From Asanoa hainanensis (GTDB lineage Bacteria; Actinomycetota; Actinomycetes; Mycobacteriales; Micromonosporaceae), in assembly GCF_900188485.1 (NCBI RefSeq), contig NZ_FZPH01000017.1, positions 62,001 through 126,000 on the forward strand: a stretch of 64,000 nt of DNA, written 5' to 3'. The position numbers and the translations under genes were made by a program. This document shows positions 17,962 to 27,492 of the stretch, piece by piece. Every line of letters starts with the position of its first letter. The first letter of the stretch is position 1. Below the pieces are notes generated by a model, which saw only the letters and a program-made list of their open reading frames with translations, did no database searches and had not been told where the DNA came from.

Positions 17962-19065
17962 GTGACCGCCACCCGGCCCGCCGACCTGATGGACGTGCGG
18001 GCGACCAACCTGGCCCTCGTGCTCCGGCACGTCCGCCTGCACGCCCCCTGCTCCCGTGCCGACATCGCCACCGCGACGGGCCTCAACAAGGCGACCGTGT
18101 CCAGCCTGGTCACCGACCTGATCGAGCGCCGGCTGCTCCGCGAGTCCGGCCTGGTCGGCAGCCGGATCGGCCGCCCCGCGACGATGTTGACGCTGGAGGG
18201 CCGGCCGTACGCGGCGATCGGCATCGAGGTCGGGGCCGACCACCTCAACGCGGTCGCGGTCGACTTCACCGGCAGCCGCCTGCTGACCTGGCGCCGGGCG
18301 GCGCCCGGGCCGGACGCGCCGCCCGGCCGCACCGTGGCCGCGGTCGCGGCGCTGGCCGCCCGCGTGGTCGGCAAGGTCACCGGTCAGGGCCGCACCGTGC
18401 TCGGCCTCACCCTCGGCGCGCCCGACGGCCTCGTGGACGGCCTGGCCGCACAGCTCGAACGCAGCCTGCACGAGCCGGCGTTCGAGGTCGTCGTCGAGCC
18501 CGCGGCCACTCTGGCCGCGCTCGCCGACCTACGCGCCCGCGTGGGCTGCACCGACCTGGTGCACCTGCACGGCGGGATCGGCGTCACCGCCGGGATGATC
18601 GCCGACGGCCGGCCGCTGCGGGGCGCGCGCGGGCTCGCCGGCGCCGTCGGCCATCTCATCGTGGACCCGGGCGGCGCCGAGTGTGCCTGCGGCCGGCGGG
18701 GCTGCCTCGACCTCGACCTGGGGTTGCCGGGCCTGGTCCGGCGCGCGCTCGGCGAGGTCGACGTGCCCGACTGGGGTGCGGCCGTCGAGCGGATCGTCGC
18801 CCTGGCGCAGGCCGGTGACGCGACCGCTGTCGGAGCGTTGACCACGGCCGGTGCCCGGCTCGGCGTCGCCGTGCGGATGCTGACGGACGTGCTCGACCCC
18901 TCGATCGTCCTGCTCGGCGGCGTCCTCGCCCCGCTCGCGCCATGGCTCGTGCCGGCCGCGGCCCACCCTCTCGTGGAGCCGTCCACCGTGGAGCCGAACG
19001 CGGTCGCCCTGGGCGGCGCCGCCCTCGCCTTCGCCCGGCTCGAAGCGGGCGCGCTCCCCTCTTGA
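17962..19065 (+). CDS. ROK-family transcriptional repressor
   Basis: A 367-residue regulator. An N-terminal winged helix (CSRADIATATGLNKATVSSLVTDLIERRLL) is followed by a ROK sugar-sensing domain with an ATPase-like fold and a zinc-binding motif CACGRRGC; the usual final Glu after GCL is Asp here. It most likely controls the divergent ABC/GH42 operon through the palindrome at 17871-17889 and senses a sugar or sugar phosphate. CATAGT at 17950-17955 lies six bases before GTG 17962, so the mRNA is probably leaderless. GTG 17944 is an alternative in-frame start. Confidence 0.9.
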   Translation: MTATRPADLMDVRATNLALVLRHVRLHAPCSRADIATATGLNKATVSSLVTDLIERRLLRESGLVGSRIGRPATMLTLEGRPYAAIGIEVGADHLNAVAVDFTGSRLLTWRRAAPGPDAPPGRTVAAVAALAARVVGKVTGQGRTVLGLTLGAPDGLVDGLAAQLERSLHEPAFEVVVEPAATLAALADLRARVGCTDLVHLHGGIGVTAGMIADGRPLRGARGLAGAVGHLIVDPGGAECACGRRGCLDLDLGLPGLVRRALGEVDVPDWGAAVERIVALAQAGDATAVGALTTAGARLGVAVRMLTDVLDPSIVLLGGVLAPLAPWLVPAAAHPLVEPSTVEPNAVALGGAALAFARLEAGALPS

Positions 19066-19097
19066 CTCCGGGTGGCCGCGCTGTCAGCCTCGGTGTG

Positions 19098-19140
19098 ACT
19101 CCGTCGAGACATTCACGTGTCCGGGCCGACGGAGTTCTTT
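19098..19140 (+). terminator. Terminator after the ROK gene
   Basis: Nine-base perfect arms ACTCCGTCG (19098-19106) and CGACGGAGT (19127-19135), with an inner GACA/TGTC pairing, followed by TTCTTT. It lies between the ROK stop and the GH3 promoter region and would separate the two transcripts. Confidence 0.6.
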
Positions 19141-19150
19141 AAGCACCACT

Positions 19151-19166
19151 GTCGAAGCGCTTCGAC
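19151..19166. promoter_or_regulatory. LacI-type operator upstream of the GH3 gene
   Basis: A 16-base perfect palindrome GTCGAAGCGCTTCGAC, with the central CG step and AGCGCT core usual for LacI-family operators, 46 bases before the GH3 start codon. The LacI gene of the same operon (22053-23075) is the obvious candidate to bind it. Confidence 0.75.
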
Positions 19167-19212
19167 CACCCGCGATGACGCCTGCCCGCAGGCCCTCGGG
19201 AGGAAAGCACTT

Positions 19213-22056
19213 ATGGATGACATATTTCGCGACCCGGACGCGTCGGCGGCCGCGCGGCTGGCCGACCTCGTCGGCCGGCTCACCACGGCCGAGAAGGTGG
19301 CGTTGCTGCACCAGCACCAGGCGGCGATCCCCCGGCTGGACATCGCCGCGTTCCGGACCGGCACGGAGGCCCTGCACGGGGTGGCCTGGCTCGGCACCGC
19401 GACGGTGTTCCCGCAGGCCGTCGGGTTGGGAGCGACCTGGGACCCGGACCTCGTGCGCCGCGTCGGTGCGGCGGTCGGCGACGAGGTGCGCGGCATGCAC
19501 CGCAAGGACCCCGGCATCGGGCTCAACGTCTGGGCGCCGGTGGTCAACCCGCTGCGCGACCCGCGCTGGGGGCGCAACGAAGAGGGCTATTCCGAGGACT
19601 CCTGGCTGACCGGGGTGCTCGGCACCGCGTACGCCGCGGGCCTGCGCGGTGATCACCCCACGTACCTGCGTACCGTCGCGACCCTCAAGCACTTCCTCGG
19701 CTACAACAACGAGACCGACCGGCACCTGACCTCGAGCGACCTGCCACCTCGGGTGCTGCACGAGTACGAGCTTCCCGCGTTCCGGGCTCCGATCGAGGCG
19801 GGTGCCGCCGGGGCGGTGATGGCCTCGTACAACCTGGTCAACGGTCGTCCCGCGCATGTCAGCCCGCTGCTGGGGACGCTGCGCTCGTGGACCGGCGACG
19901 ACCTGCTCGTCGTCGGCGACGCCGGGGCGGCCAGCAACCTCGCCGGCGAGCAGGGCACCCACCCGGACCATGTCGCCGGCTTCGCCGCCGCGCTGCGGGC
20001 CGGCGTCGACTGCTTCACCGAGGACGGCGCCGATCCCGTGCCGACGATCCGCCGGCTCACCGAGGCGCTGGAGCGCGGCCTGTTGTCGCCGGCCGACCTA
20101 GACCTGGCGGTCACCCGCGTCCTGGGCGTCCGGCTTCGGCTCGGCGAGTTCGACCCGCCGGAGCGCAACCCGTACGCGGCCGTCACCACCGACGTGGTCA
20201 ACTGTCCCGAACACCAGCGGCTGGCCCGGGAGGCCGCCCGGCGCGCGATCGTCCTGCTGCGCAACGACGGGGTGCTGCCGATCCGGGCCGGGCAGAGCGT
20301 CGCCGTCGTCGGCCCGCTCGGCGACACGGTGCTGCTCGACTGGTACAGCGGCTCGCTGCCGTACGCGGTCACCGCCGTCGCCGGGCTGGCCGACCGGCTC
20401 GGTCCGGTCGTTTACGCCGAAGGCGCCGACCGCGTCGCGCTGGTGACCGCGCACGGCGGCGTCCGCACCGACGGTGGGCCGCTGCGGGTCGCGGCCGAGG
20501 GCAAGCCGGCGCTGTTCGACGTGCTCGACTGGGGCAGCGACGCGATCACCCTGCGGGCGGTCAGCGACGGCCGCTACGTCCGGGCGGACGAGCACGGTGT
20601 GCTGGTCAACGACCGCCCGGGGCCGGGCGAGTGGGTGGTCCGCGAGACGTTCGAGGCGAGCAGCCGGCCGGAGGGCACCCTGCTGCGCTCGCTCGCGGCC
20701 GACCGCTGGGTGACCGTCGGCGCCGACGGGGTCCTGCGCGCCGACGCCGCGACCCCCGACCTGGCGACGCCGTTCCAGGTCGACCTAATCAGCGACGGCA
20801 TCGAGGCGGCGGTGGCGGCCGTGCGCGGCGTCGACGTGGTCGTCGTGGCGCTCGGGAGCCATCCGATGGTCGGCGGCCGGGAGACCCAGGACCGCGCCGA
20901 CCTGGCGCTGCCACCGGCGCAGGCGGCGCTGCTGCGGGCGGTCCAGGCCGTCCACCCGCGCACCGTGCTGCTGCTGGTCAGTGGGTATCCGTACGCGACG
21001 GACCCGGCGCCGGCGGTGCTCTGGTCGGCGCACGGCGGGCAGGAGTTCGGTGCGGCGCTGGCCGACGTGCTGCTGGGCGCGACCGCCGACGGGTCGCCGG
21101 TCGAGCCCGTCGGCCGGCTGCCGCAGACGTGGTACACCGATGCGAGCGAGCTGCCGGACCTGCTCGACTACGACATCGTCTCGGCCGACGCGACGTACCA
21201 GTATTTCCGTGGTGTGCCGCGCTATCCCTTCGGCCACGGCCTCGGCTACACGCGATTCGTCCACAGTGGTCTCCGGTGCGGTTCGGACACCGTCGACGCG
21301 GACGGGCAGGTTTCGGTCAGCGTCGACGTGCGCAACGTCGGTGACCGGCCCGGCGAAGAGGTGGTGCAGCTCTACACGCAGCAGCGCACCTCGCGGGTGA
21401 AGCAGCCGCTGCGCCGGCTGCGCGGGTTCCGGCGGGTACGGCTCGCGCCGGGCGCGTCCGAGACGGTGACGCTGACGCTGCGCGCCGCGGACCTCGCGAT
21501 CTGGGACACCGGGCCGGTCGTCGAGGACGCCGAGCACACCGTCTGGGTCGGTCGCTCCTGTCTGGACGTCACGGCGGTCACCACCCTGCGGGTACGTGGT
21601 GAGGGGCGGGACCGGTCGCGCACGCCGTCGCGGGCCGTCGACCGGGACGCCGAGTCGGGGACCGTGCTCACCGCGGAGACGCCCGAGCGCGGCGACGCGG
21701 TCCTGGCGGTGCGGGACGGTGCGTGGCTGGCCTTCCACGACGTCGACCTGGCGTCGCCGGCCGGGCTGGTGGTCGTCCGCGCCGCCGCGCCGCCCGGGGG
21801 ATCCCGGCTGACCATCCGCCTCGACGACCCGATCTCGGGGCCGGTGGCCGCCGACCTGGGCCTGCCGGCCTGCGTGAGTGCCGACCTCGACGTGCCGTCG
21901 GGCGGGACCCACGTGGGTGCCGACCTCGACTCGCCGTCGGGCTGGGCCGACGTGACCGGGGAGCTCGACCATCCCGGCGGGGTGCACGACCTCTACCTCG
22001 TCCTGGGCGCGGCCGGCACCCGGGTCGCCGAGCTCGGGTTGGGGTTCCGCGGGTGA
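19213..22056 (+). CDS. GH3 beta-glycosidase with fascin-like insert and CBM6-like C-terminus
   Basis: A 947-residue enzyme. The GH3 N-domain has the substrate-binding KH block (TLKHFLGYNNE) and nucleophile Asp236 in VVGDAGA. The alpha/beta C-domain is split by an insert at about residues 410-525 rich in beta-trefoil/fascin-like strands. A fibronectin III-like domain lies at about 695-775, and a CBM6-like domain ends in GVHDLYLVLG. No signal peptide is seen, so it probably cleaves imported oligosaccharides (glucosidase or xylosidase, not decided). ATG 19213 has a GGGAGGAAAG RBS. The LacI gene overlaps its stop. A 13-residue tandem repeat lies near the C-terminus. Confidence 0.9.
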   Translation: MDDIFRDPDASAAARLADLVGRLTTAEKVALLHQHQAAIPRLDIAAFRTGTEALHGVAWLGTATVFPQAVGLGATWDPDLVRRVGAAVGDEVRGMHRKDPGIGLNVWAPVVNPLRDPRWGRNEEGYSEDSWLTGVLGTAYAAGLRGDHPTYLRTVATLKHFLGYNNETDRHLTSSDLPPRVLHEYELPAFRAPIEAGAAGAVMASYNLVNGRPAHVSPLLGTLRSWTGDDLLVVGDAGAASNLAGEQGTHPDHVAGFAAALRAGVDCFTEDGADPVPTIRRLTEALERGLLSPADLDLAVTRVLGVRLRLGEFDPPERNPYAAVTTDVVNCPEHQRLAREAARRAIVLLRNDGVLPIRAGQSVAVVGPLGDTVLLDWYSGSLPYAVTAVAGLADRLGPVVYAEGADRVALVTAHGGVRTDGGPLRVAAEGKPALFDVLDWGSDAITLRAVSDGRYVRADEHGVLVNDRPGPGEWVVRETFEASSRPEGTLLRSLAADRWVTVGADGVLRADAATPDLATPFQVDLISDGIEAAVAAVRGVDVVVVALGSHPMVGGRETQDRADLALPPAQAALLRAVQAVHPRTVLLLVSGYPYATDPAPAVLWSAHGGQEFGAALADVLLGATADGSPVEPVGRLPQTWYTDASELPDLLDYDIVSADATYQYFRGVPRYPFGHGLGYTRFVHSGLRCGSDTVDADGQVSVSVDVRNVGDRPGEEVVQLYTQQRTSRVKQPLRRLRGFRRVRLAPGASETVTLTLRAADLAIWDTGPVVEDAEHTVWVGRSCLDVTAVTTLRVRGEGRDRSRTPSRAVDRDAESGTVLTAETPERGDAVLAVRDGAWLAFHDVDLASPAGLVVVRAAAPPGGSRLTIRLDDPISGPVAADLGLPACVSADLDVPSGGTHVGADLDSPSGWADVTGELDHPGGVHDLYLVLGAAGTRVAELGLGFRG
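21878..21955 (+). repeat. 39-base tandem repeat in the GH3 gene
   Basis: Two adjacent 39-base units, starting at 21878 and 21917, encode ADLDVPSGGTHVG and ADLDSPSGWADVT; a degenerate third (GELDHPGG) follows. The period is 13 codons, so the reading frame is kept. It sits in a surface strand region of the CBM6-like domain and looks like a recent in-frame duplication. Confidence 0.75.
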
Positions 22057-23075
22057 CGGCCAAACGACCCGACCTCGTGACGATCGCCGACGTGGCGCGC
22101 CATGCCGGCGTGGCCGTCAGCACCGTGTCCTATGTGCTGTCGGCCAAGCGGGCGATCTCGGCCGCCACCCGTGAACGGGTCCTGGCCAGCATCGCGACGC
22201 TGGGTTTCCAGCCCAACGCCGGTGCGCGGGCGCTGGCCAGCCGGCGGGCCAACGTGATCGCGCTGGTGCTGCCCCTGCGCAGCGGCATGCACCTGCCGAT
22301 CCTCATGCAGCTGATGACCGCCGTGGTGACCGGCGCCCGCCGGCACGACCACGACGTGCTGATCATGACGGCCGACGAAGGCCCGGACGGCCTGCGCCGG
22401 GTCGCCGACAGCTCCATGGTGGACGGCGTGGTGGTGATGGACGTCGAGCTCGCCGACCCGCGCGTGCCGGTCCTGCGCGAACTGCGGCGGCCGAGCGTGC
22501 TGATCGGGTTCCCGGCCGACCCGACCGGGCTCACCTGTGTCGACCTCGACTTCCACCGCGCCGGCGCGCGCTGCGTCGAGGAGCTGGTCGCGCTCGGCCA
22601 CCGCACGCTCGCCCTGCTGGGCGCGCCGGGCGTCGTCTACACCCGAGGGACCGGTTTCGCCCAGCGCACCCGGGCCGGCTTCCTGGCGGCGGTCGAGCAG
22701 GCGGGGGTGTCCGGTGTCGCGTGGCCGTGCGAGGAGGACCAGGCCGCGGTCGGCGCCACCCTGCGCGACCTGTTCCGGCGCCACCCGCAGACGACCGGCA
22801 TCGTGGTGCACAACGAGGCCGCGGCGGACCACGTCATCCGGCTGCTGCCGTCGTTGCGCCGGCAGGTGCCCCGGGACGTCTCGGTCATCGCGATCTGCCC
22901 CGACGAGGTCGCCGAACGTACCCGGCCGGCCCTTTCCTCGGTGTCGATTCCGGCGGACGAGATCGGAAAGCAGGCGGTGTCCCTGCTGATGGCGAAGCTC
23001 GCGGGCCCTCCGCCGCCCGCCGCGACCCTGTTGACCCCGGTGCTGACGGTCCGATCGAGCACGGGCCGGCGCTAG
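22053..23075 (+). CDS. LacI-family transcriptional repressor
   Basis: A 340-residue regulator. The N-terminal LacI helix-turn-helix and hinge are clear (TIADVARHAGVAVSTVSYVLSAKRAISAATRERV, then ALASRRANVIALVLP), followed by a periplasmic-binding-protein-like sensor domain. GTG 22053 overlaps the GH3 stop (GTGA), so it is co-translated with the enzyme it probably controls, through the palindrome at 19151-19166. The effector would be a product sugar. Its 3' end overlaps the convergent EAL gene by four bases. Confidence 0.92.
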   Translation: MTAKRPDLVTIADVARHAGVAVSTVSYVLSAKRAISAATRERVLASIATLGFQPNAGARALASRRANVIALVLPLRSGMHLPILMQLMTAVVTGARRHDHDVLIMTADEGPDGLRRVADSSMVDGVVVMDVELADPRVPVLRELRRPSVLIGFPADPTGLTCVDLDFHRAGARCVEELVALGHRTLALLGAPGVVYTRGTGFAQRTRAGFLAAVEQAGVSGVAWPCEEDQAAVGATLRDLFRRHPQTTGIVVHNEAAADHVIRLLPSLRRQVPRDVSVIAICPDEVAERTRPALSSVSIPADEIGKQAVSLLMAKLAGPPPPAATLLTPVLTVRSSTGRR

Positions 23076-23821
23076 AGCTCGGCCAGCGCGAGCGGGCCGG
23101 CCAGGTGAAAGCCCTGCGCGTAGGTCACCCCGACCCCGGCGAGGGCGGCCAGTTGCTTGGCGGTCTCGACGCCCTCGGCGGTGACGTGCAGGCCCAGGCG
23201 GTGGGCCAGCTCGGTGAGCAGGGTGACGATCGCGTGGTCGCGCGGGTTGTCCAGCATGCCGGCGACGAACTGCTTGTCGATCTTGATGCCGTGCAGCGCC
23301 ACCTTGGACAGGTAGCGCAGGTCGGTCGCCCCGGCACCCATGTCGTCGAGGGCGACCCCGACGCCACGCTCGATCAGGGACCGCAGCCGCGGGCCGGCCT
23401 GGGTGAGGGTGTCCAGGTCGGCGCCCTCGGAGATCTCCAGCCGGAGCCGCCGAGCCGACAGCCCGGCCCGGCGCAGCGCGGTGCCGACGAGCTCGGTGAA
23501 GTCGGTCTTCAGCGTGGGTGCGGAGAGGTTGACGTTGACGTGCTCAGGCGCGGCGTCGCCGAGGGATGCGAGGTCGCGGCACGCGCGGTAGAGCACCCAC
23601 CGGTCGAGCAGCGGCATATGGCCGTCCCGGTGCGCCGCGGGCAGGAACCGGTCCGGGTTGATCAGCCCGTGCTCCGGGTGCTCCCAGCGCACCAGCGCCT
23701 CCACCGCCACGACGGCCCGGTCCGCGATCCGCACGATGGGCTGGTAGCGCAGCCGCAACTCCTCGTTGGCGACGGCCTGGACGACGCTGCGATCACTGGT
23801 CGGAAGGATGGGGGTTGTCAT
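23072..23821 (-). CDS. Stand-alone EAL-domain cyclic-di-GMP phosphodiesterase
   Basis: A 249-residue single EAL domain with no GGDEF or sensor domain. Catalytic marks seen: EAL at about residues 41-43, NLS, LEI, DD in LDDMGAGATDL (usually DDFGTG), KID and AEGVE, then QGFHLAGPL. All metal and c-di-GMP ligands appear present, so activity is plausible. The loop 6 change DDFGTG to DDMGAG could weaken dimer-linked activation (inference). The gene lies just downstream of the LuxR-family regulator on the same strand, 122 bases away. Confidence 0.9.
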   Translation of the reverse strand: MTTPILPTSDRSVVQAVANEELRLRYQPIVRIADRAVVAVEALVRWEHPEHGLINPDRFLPAAHRDGHMPLLDRWVLYRACRDLASLGDAAPEHVNVNLSAPTLKTDFTELVGTALRRAGLSARRLRLEISEGADLDTLTQAGPRLRSLIERGVGVALDDMGAGATDLRYLSKVALHGIKIDKQFVAGMLDNPRDHAIVTLLTELAHRLGLHVTAEGVETAKQLAALAGVGVTYAQGFHLAGPLALAEL

Positions 23822-23943
23822 GCACCCACGGTCGCGGCGCGCCAGGTGCGTCGGCCCTGTCGTCAACGCGGGCGCGGCGGCCGCACGTGGGCACGGGGAT
23901 CGGACCGGGCCCGACCTGATGTCCGATTCCGGGGTACGGGGGG

Positions 23944-25068
23944 CTACGTGTACGCGGCGGTGGCGCCCGCGTCGAGCGGGGTGTCGCGTAGTTCCCGGCG
24001 CGAGCCGATGGCGAGCTTCGCGAAGACCTTCCGCAAATGCCACTCGACGGTTCGCGGGCTGATGAACAGCTCGGCGCCGATCTCCTGGTTGGTCTTGCCG
24101 TCCCGGGCGAGCGAGGCGATCAGCGACTCCTGCGGTGTCAGGTCCAGGGCGGTGTCGGGGGTACGTTTGCGGACCGTCTCGCCGGTCGCCAGCAGCTCGT
24201 TGCGGGCGCGTTCCGCGAACGCCGCCGCTCCCATGTGGACGAACAGGTCGTGGGCGCGCCGGAGCTGGTCGCGGGCGTCCACGCGGCGGTTCTCGCGGCG
24301 GAGCCACTCCCCGTACACCAGGTGGGCCCGGGCCAGGTGGGCGTTCATCCGGCATTCGGAGAGCTGTTCGACGGCGGTCCGGTAGAGCCGGTCGGCCTCC
24401 GGACCCTGGCTCAACAGCGCCCGGGCGCGGGCCTCGGTGCCCAGCGCCCAGGACGTGCCGCTCGCCTGGGTCCGCTCGGTGAGCTGCCGCAGGGCCTCGG
24501 CGCCGACGTCCCACTCCTCCAGCCGCGCCGCCGACTCGACGAGCTCGGCCAACGCCCACGACCTGGCCACGAGCTTGTCGCCGTTGCTGGCCCGCCGCGC
24601 GGCCGCGAGGGCGATCGCCCAGCGGCCGAGGCCGTTGTTCAGCACCGCCGACGAATATTCGGTCAGCACCAGCGCGCTGCCCTCACCGCGCGGGAACGCG
24701 TCCTGGACGCCCACCTCGGTCAGCTTCGCGGTCTCGGGCTGGTCGCCCCGCCAGGCCGCCGACATGGTCGGCGTGTACGGCGGCGGCACGACCCGGATGG
24801 CGGCATTGAGCGCGGCCGCCTCGTCGGTCAGCGCGGTCGCGGTGACGAAGTCGCCGGCCTGCAGGTGGAAGCTGGCGAGGTAGTCCAGGGCCATCGGAAG
24901 CAGGCTCAGCGTGCCGGCGTCGCGGGCGGCGCGCACGTGCCGGCCCAGCAGGTCGCGCCAGGCGGGCCCCTCCCACAGCTCCATCGCGACCAACGAACAC
25001 GTCAGGCAGACCAACGTGCCCTTGGGATGCTCCCGGACCGCGTCCACGGCCTGCCGCAGCGTCGGCGC
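23944..25068 (-). pseudogene. LuxR-family ATPase regulator, C-terminal part after frameshift
   Basis: Second half of a large LuxR/LAL regulator, read in a frame shifted by one base relative to the first half. It holds TPR-like helical repeats and a C-terminal LuxR helix-turn-helix (LTPQESLIASLARDGKTNQEIGAELFISPRTVEWHLRKV). The first residues that fit the family are APTLRQAVDAVREHPKG, beginning where the first half stops fitting. Without frame correction this part has no sensible start. With correction the full protein would be about 910 residues, normal for the family. Confidence 0.75.
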
Positions 25069-25069
25069 C

Positions 25070-26686
25070 GCCCACGGCATACCCTTCGGTGAACTGCACC
25101 GCCAGCCCGTCGAGCAGCAGGTCCACGGGATCCTGCGAGCCGGGGTCGGCGGGCACCGATCGGGCCGCATTGGCCACCTCGCGCATGCCGTGTTCGGGTT
25201 CGAGCCGACCCGCGCCCGCGAACATCGCCGCCAGCAACGCTTCCAGGAAGGTCTCGCGCGCCATCGGCACGTCGAGCGGGGTCAGCCGGCGCGCGGCTTC
25301 GAGCAGCAGCTCCGGTGCATCCGTCCCGCGGCTACGGGCGAACACCAACTCCGCGCGCAGCCGTTCCACCCGGGCCAACTCCAGGCCGTCCAGGTCGGCC
25401 ATCTCCGCGATGCCGATCAGCTCGTCCGCCGCGTCCGGCACACCGGCGGCCAGCGCGGCCTGCGCCGCGGCGACCGCCCGCCGGCCACGCCGGCCCAGGT
25501 TCGGCGTCAGCTCGGTCGCCCGTTGCAGGAACGCGGCCGCGGCGGCGGCACCGCCGCGCGCCCGCGCCCGTTTGGCGGATCGTTCCAGCTCACCGGCCAG
25601 CGACTCGTCCGGTGCCGCGGCGGCGGCCGCGAGGTGCCAGGCGCGGCGGTCGGGGTCGGTCCGCTTGTCGGTCACCTCGGCCAGTGCGCGGTGCGCCTGG
25701 CGTAGCTGGGCCCGACCGGCCGCGCGGTGCACGGCCGAACGCACCAGCGGGTGGGCGAAGCTGACCCGGGTGCCCAGCGTGATCAGGCCGGCGCCTTCCG
25801 CGGCCACGGCGGCGTCTTCGCCGAGGCCGAGCCGGGCCGCCGCACTCCACAGCACGGTCGGGTCGCCGACGGGCTCGACGGCGGCCAGCAGCAGGAACTG
25901 CTGGGTCTGCACCGGCAGGGCGCGTACCCGACGGATGTAGGTCTGCTCGACCCGACCGGACCGGCTCTCCGCCGGCCGCTCGGGCTCCGTCGAGGTCAGC
26001 TCGGCCGGCAGCTCGAGCAGGGCCAGGGGGTTGCCCCGCGCCTCGGCGAGGATCCGCTCCCGCACCCGCTCGTCGCGCAGGGTCGGCACCGCCGACGCCA
26101 GCAACGCCCGCGCGGCGCGGTCGTCGAGGCCTTTCACCAACAGCTCCGGCAGCCCGAGCAGCTCGTCGTCGGCGCTGGGCTCGAGCTGGGCGAAGACCAG
26201 GGCGATCGGGTCGGCGACGAGCCGGCGGGCCACGAAGGCCAATGCCTGGGCCGAGGCGCGGTCCAGCCACTGCACGTCGTCGACGAGGCAGACGAGCGGC
26301 CGGCCGCGCGCCGCCTCCGAGAGCAGGGTCAGCACCGCCAGCCCGACCAGGAACCGATCGGGCGCCGTCCCCTCGACGAGCCCGAACGCGACCCGCAACG
26401 CGTCCCGCTGCGGTGCCGGGAGGCTGTCGGTCTGGTCGAGCATCGAGACACAGAACTGGTGCAGGCCGGCGTACGGCAGCTCCATCTCGGACTCCACGCC
26501 GGTGACCCGGATGAGCCGCGCGTCGGTCGCCTGGCCGGCCAGGTAGTCGAGGAGCGCGCTCTTGCCCTCGCCGGCCTCGCCGCGCAACACCAGCACCACG
26601 GGTTTGCCGGCCGACAGGTCAGCGACGACCTGGTCGAGCACCTCACACTCGGCCCGCCGACCATGGAGCCCACGTCCGGGATACAT
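25070..26686 (-). pseudogene. LuxR-family ATPase regulator, N-terminal part before frameshift
   Basis: First half of a LAL-type regulator, about 539 residues. Walker A is GEAGEGKS, Walker B is LVCLVDDVQWLD, then a winged-helix and TPR-like region. The frame stays open by chance down to 24683, but the sequence turns Arg/Gly-rich after LLLDGLAVQFTEGYAVG, a sign of reading the wrong frame. The break is one extra base near 25069-25073 in a GGGCGGCG run. ATG 26686 (MYPGRGLHGR) is chosen because family members start with such a short lead before the ATPase. A sequencing error is as likely as a real mutation. Confidence 0.75.
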
Positions 26687-26796
26687 CAACGTCCACGCTA
26701 GTCCGGGCTGGCGTCCCTGGCTGGCCAGTGGCGGATGCGGGCCGCACACGCCACGGCGGAGGCTTTGTCCATTAGCCGACGTGGGGGTGAGAAGGG

Positions 26797-27492
26797 ATGT
26801 CCGAGACTGATGTCCGGGTCGTGCTGGCGCACGGCGCCTGGGCCGACGGGTCGAGCTGGAACAAGGTGATCGCGGGCCTGCGGGCCGCGGGCGCGGCGGC
26901 GGTCGCGGCGCCGCTGCCGCTGACGTCCCTGGCCGACGACGTCGCCGCGCTCGACCGGGCGCTCGAGGTGGTGGACGGTCCGGTGGTGCTGGTGGGACAC
27001 GCGTACGCGGGAGCGGTCATCTCGTCGGCGACGGAGGGCAACGTCGCGGCCCTGGTGTACGTGGCGGCGCTGGCGCCGGACGAGGGCGAGACCGTGGCGG
27101 ACGTGTTCTACCGGTCGGAACCGCACCCGAAGGCGCCTCAGTTGGGTCCGGACCGCCACGGCCTGATCTGGCTGCCGTCCGACGCGTTCGCGTCGGCCTT
27201 CGCACAACAGGCGACGGAGGAGGAGCAGGCGTTGCTGGCCGCCACCCAACGACCGATCGCGGCGGCCGCCATCGGGGTCCAGGTGGGTCGTCCGTCCTGG
27301 AAGGACAAGCAGAGCTGGTACCTGGTCGCCGACGAGGACCGGATGATCCCACCGGAGACGCAGCGCTTCATGGCCGAGCGGATGGGCGCACACGTGCACA
27401 CCGCACCCGTCGACCACGTGCCCATGCTCACGTCACCGGCGACGGTCGTCGACATCGTGCTGGAAGCTGTCCGCCAGGTCGAGCGCGGCTGA
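26797..27492 (+). CDS. Alpha/beta hydrolase-fold protein with Ser-to-Ala nucleophile site
   Basis: A 231-residue small alpha/beta hydrolase. The HG oxyanion motif (LAHGAWADGSSW) and the C-terminal Asp/His region (DEDRMIPP, PVDHVPML) are present. The nucleophile elbow reads GHAYAG where close relatives have GHSYGG: Ala69 sits at the serine position. It is therefore probably not a classical serine esterase; it could bind a ligand, use another chemistry, or be inactive. A GAGAAGGG RBS precedes ATG 26797. Its 3' end overlaps the convergent small gene by 60 bases. Confidence 0.85.
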   Translation: MSETDVRVVLAHGAWADGSSWNKVIAGLRAAGAAAVAAPLPLTSLADDVAALDRALEVVDGPVVLVGHAYAGAVISSATEGNVAALVYVAALAPDEGETVADVFYRSEPHPKAPQLGPDRHGLIWLPSDAFASAFAQQATEEEQALLAATQRPIAAAAIGVQVGRPSWKDKQSWYLVADEDRMIPPETQRFMAERMGAHVHTAPVDHVPMLTSPATVVDIVLEAVRQVERG

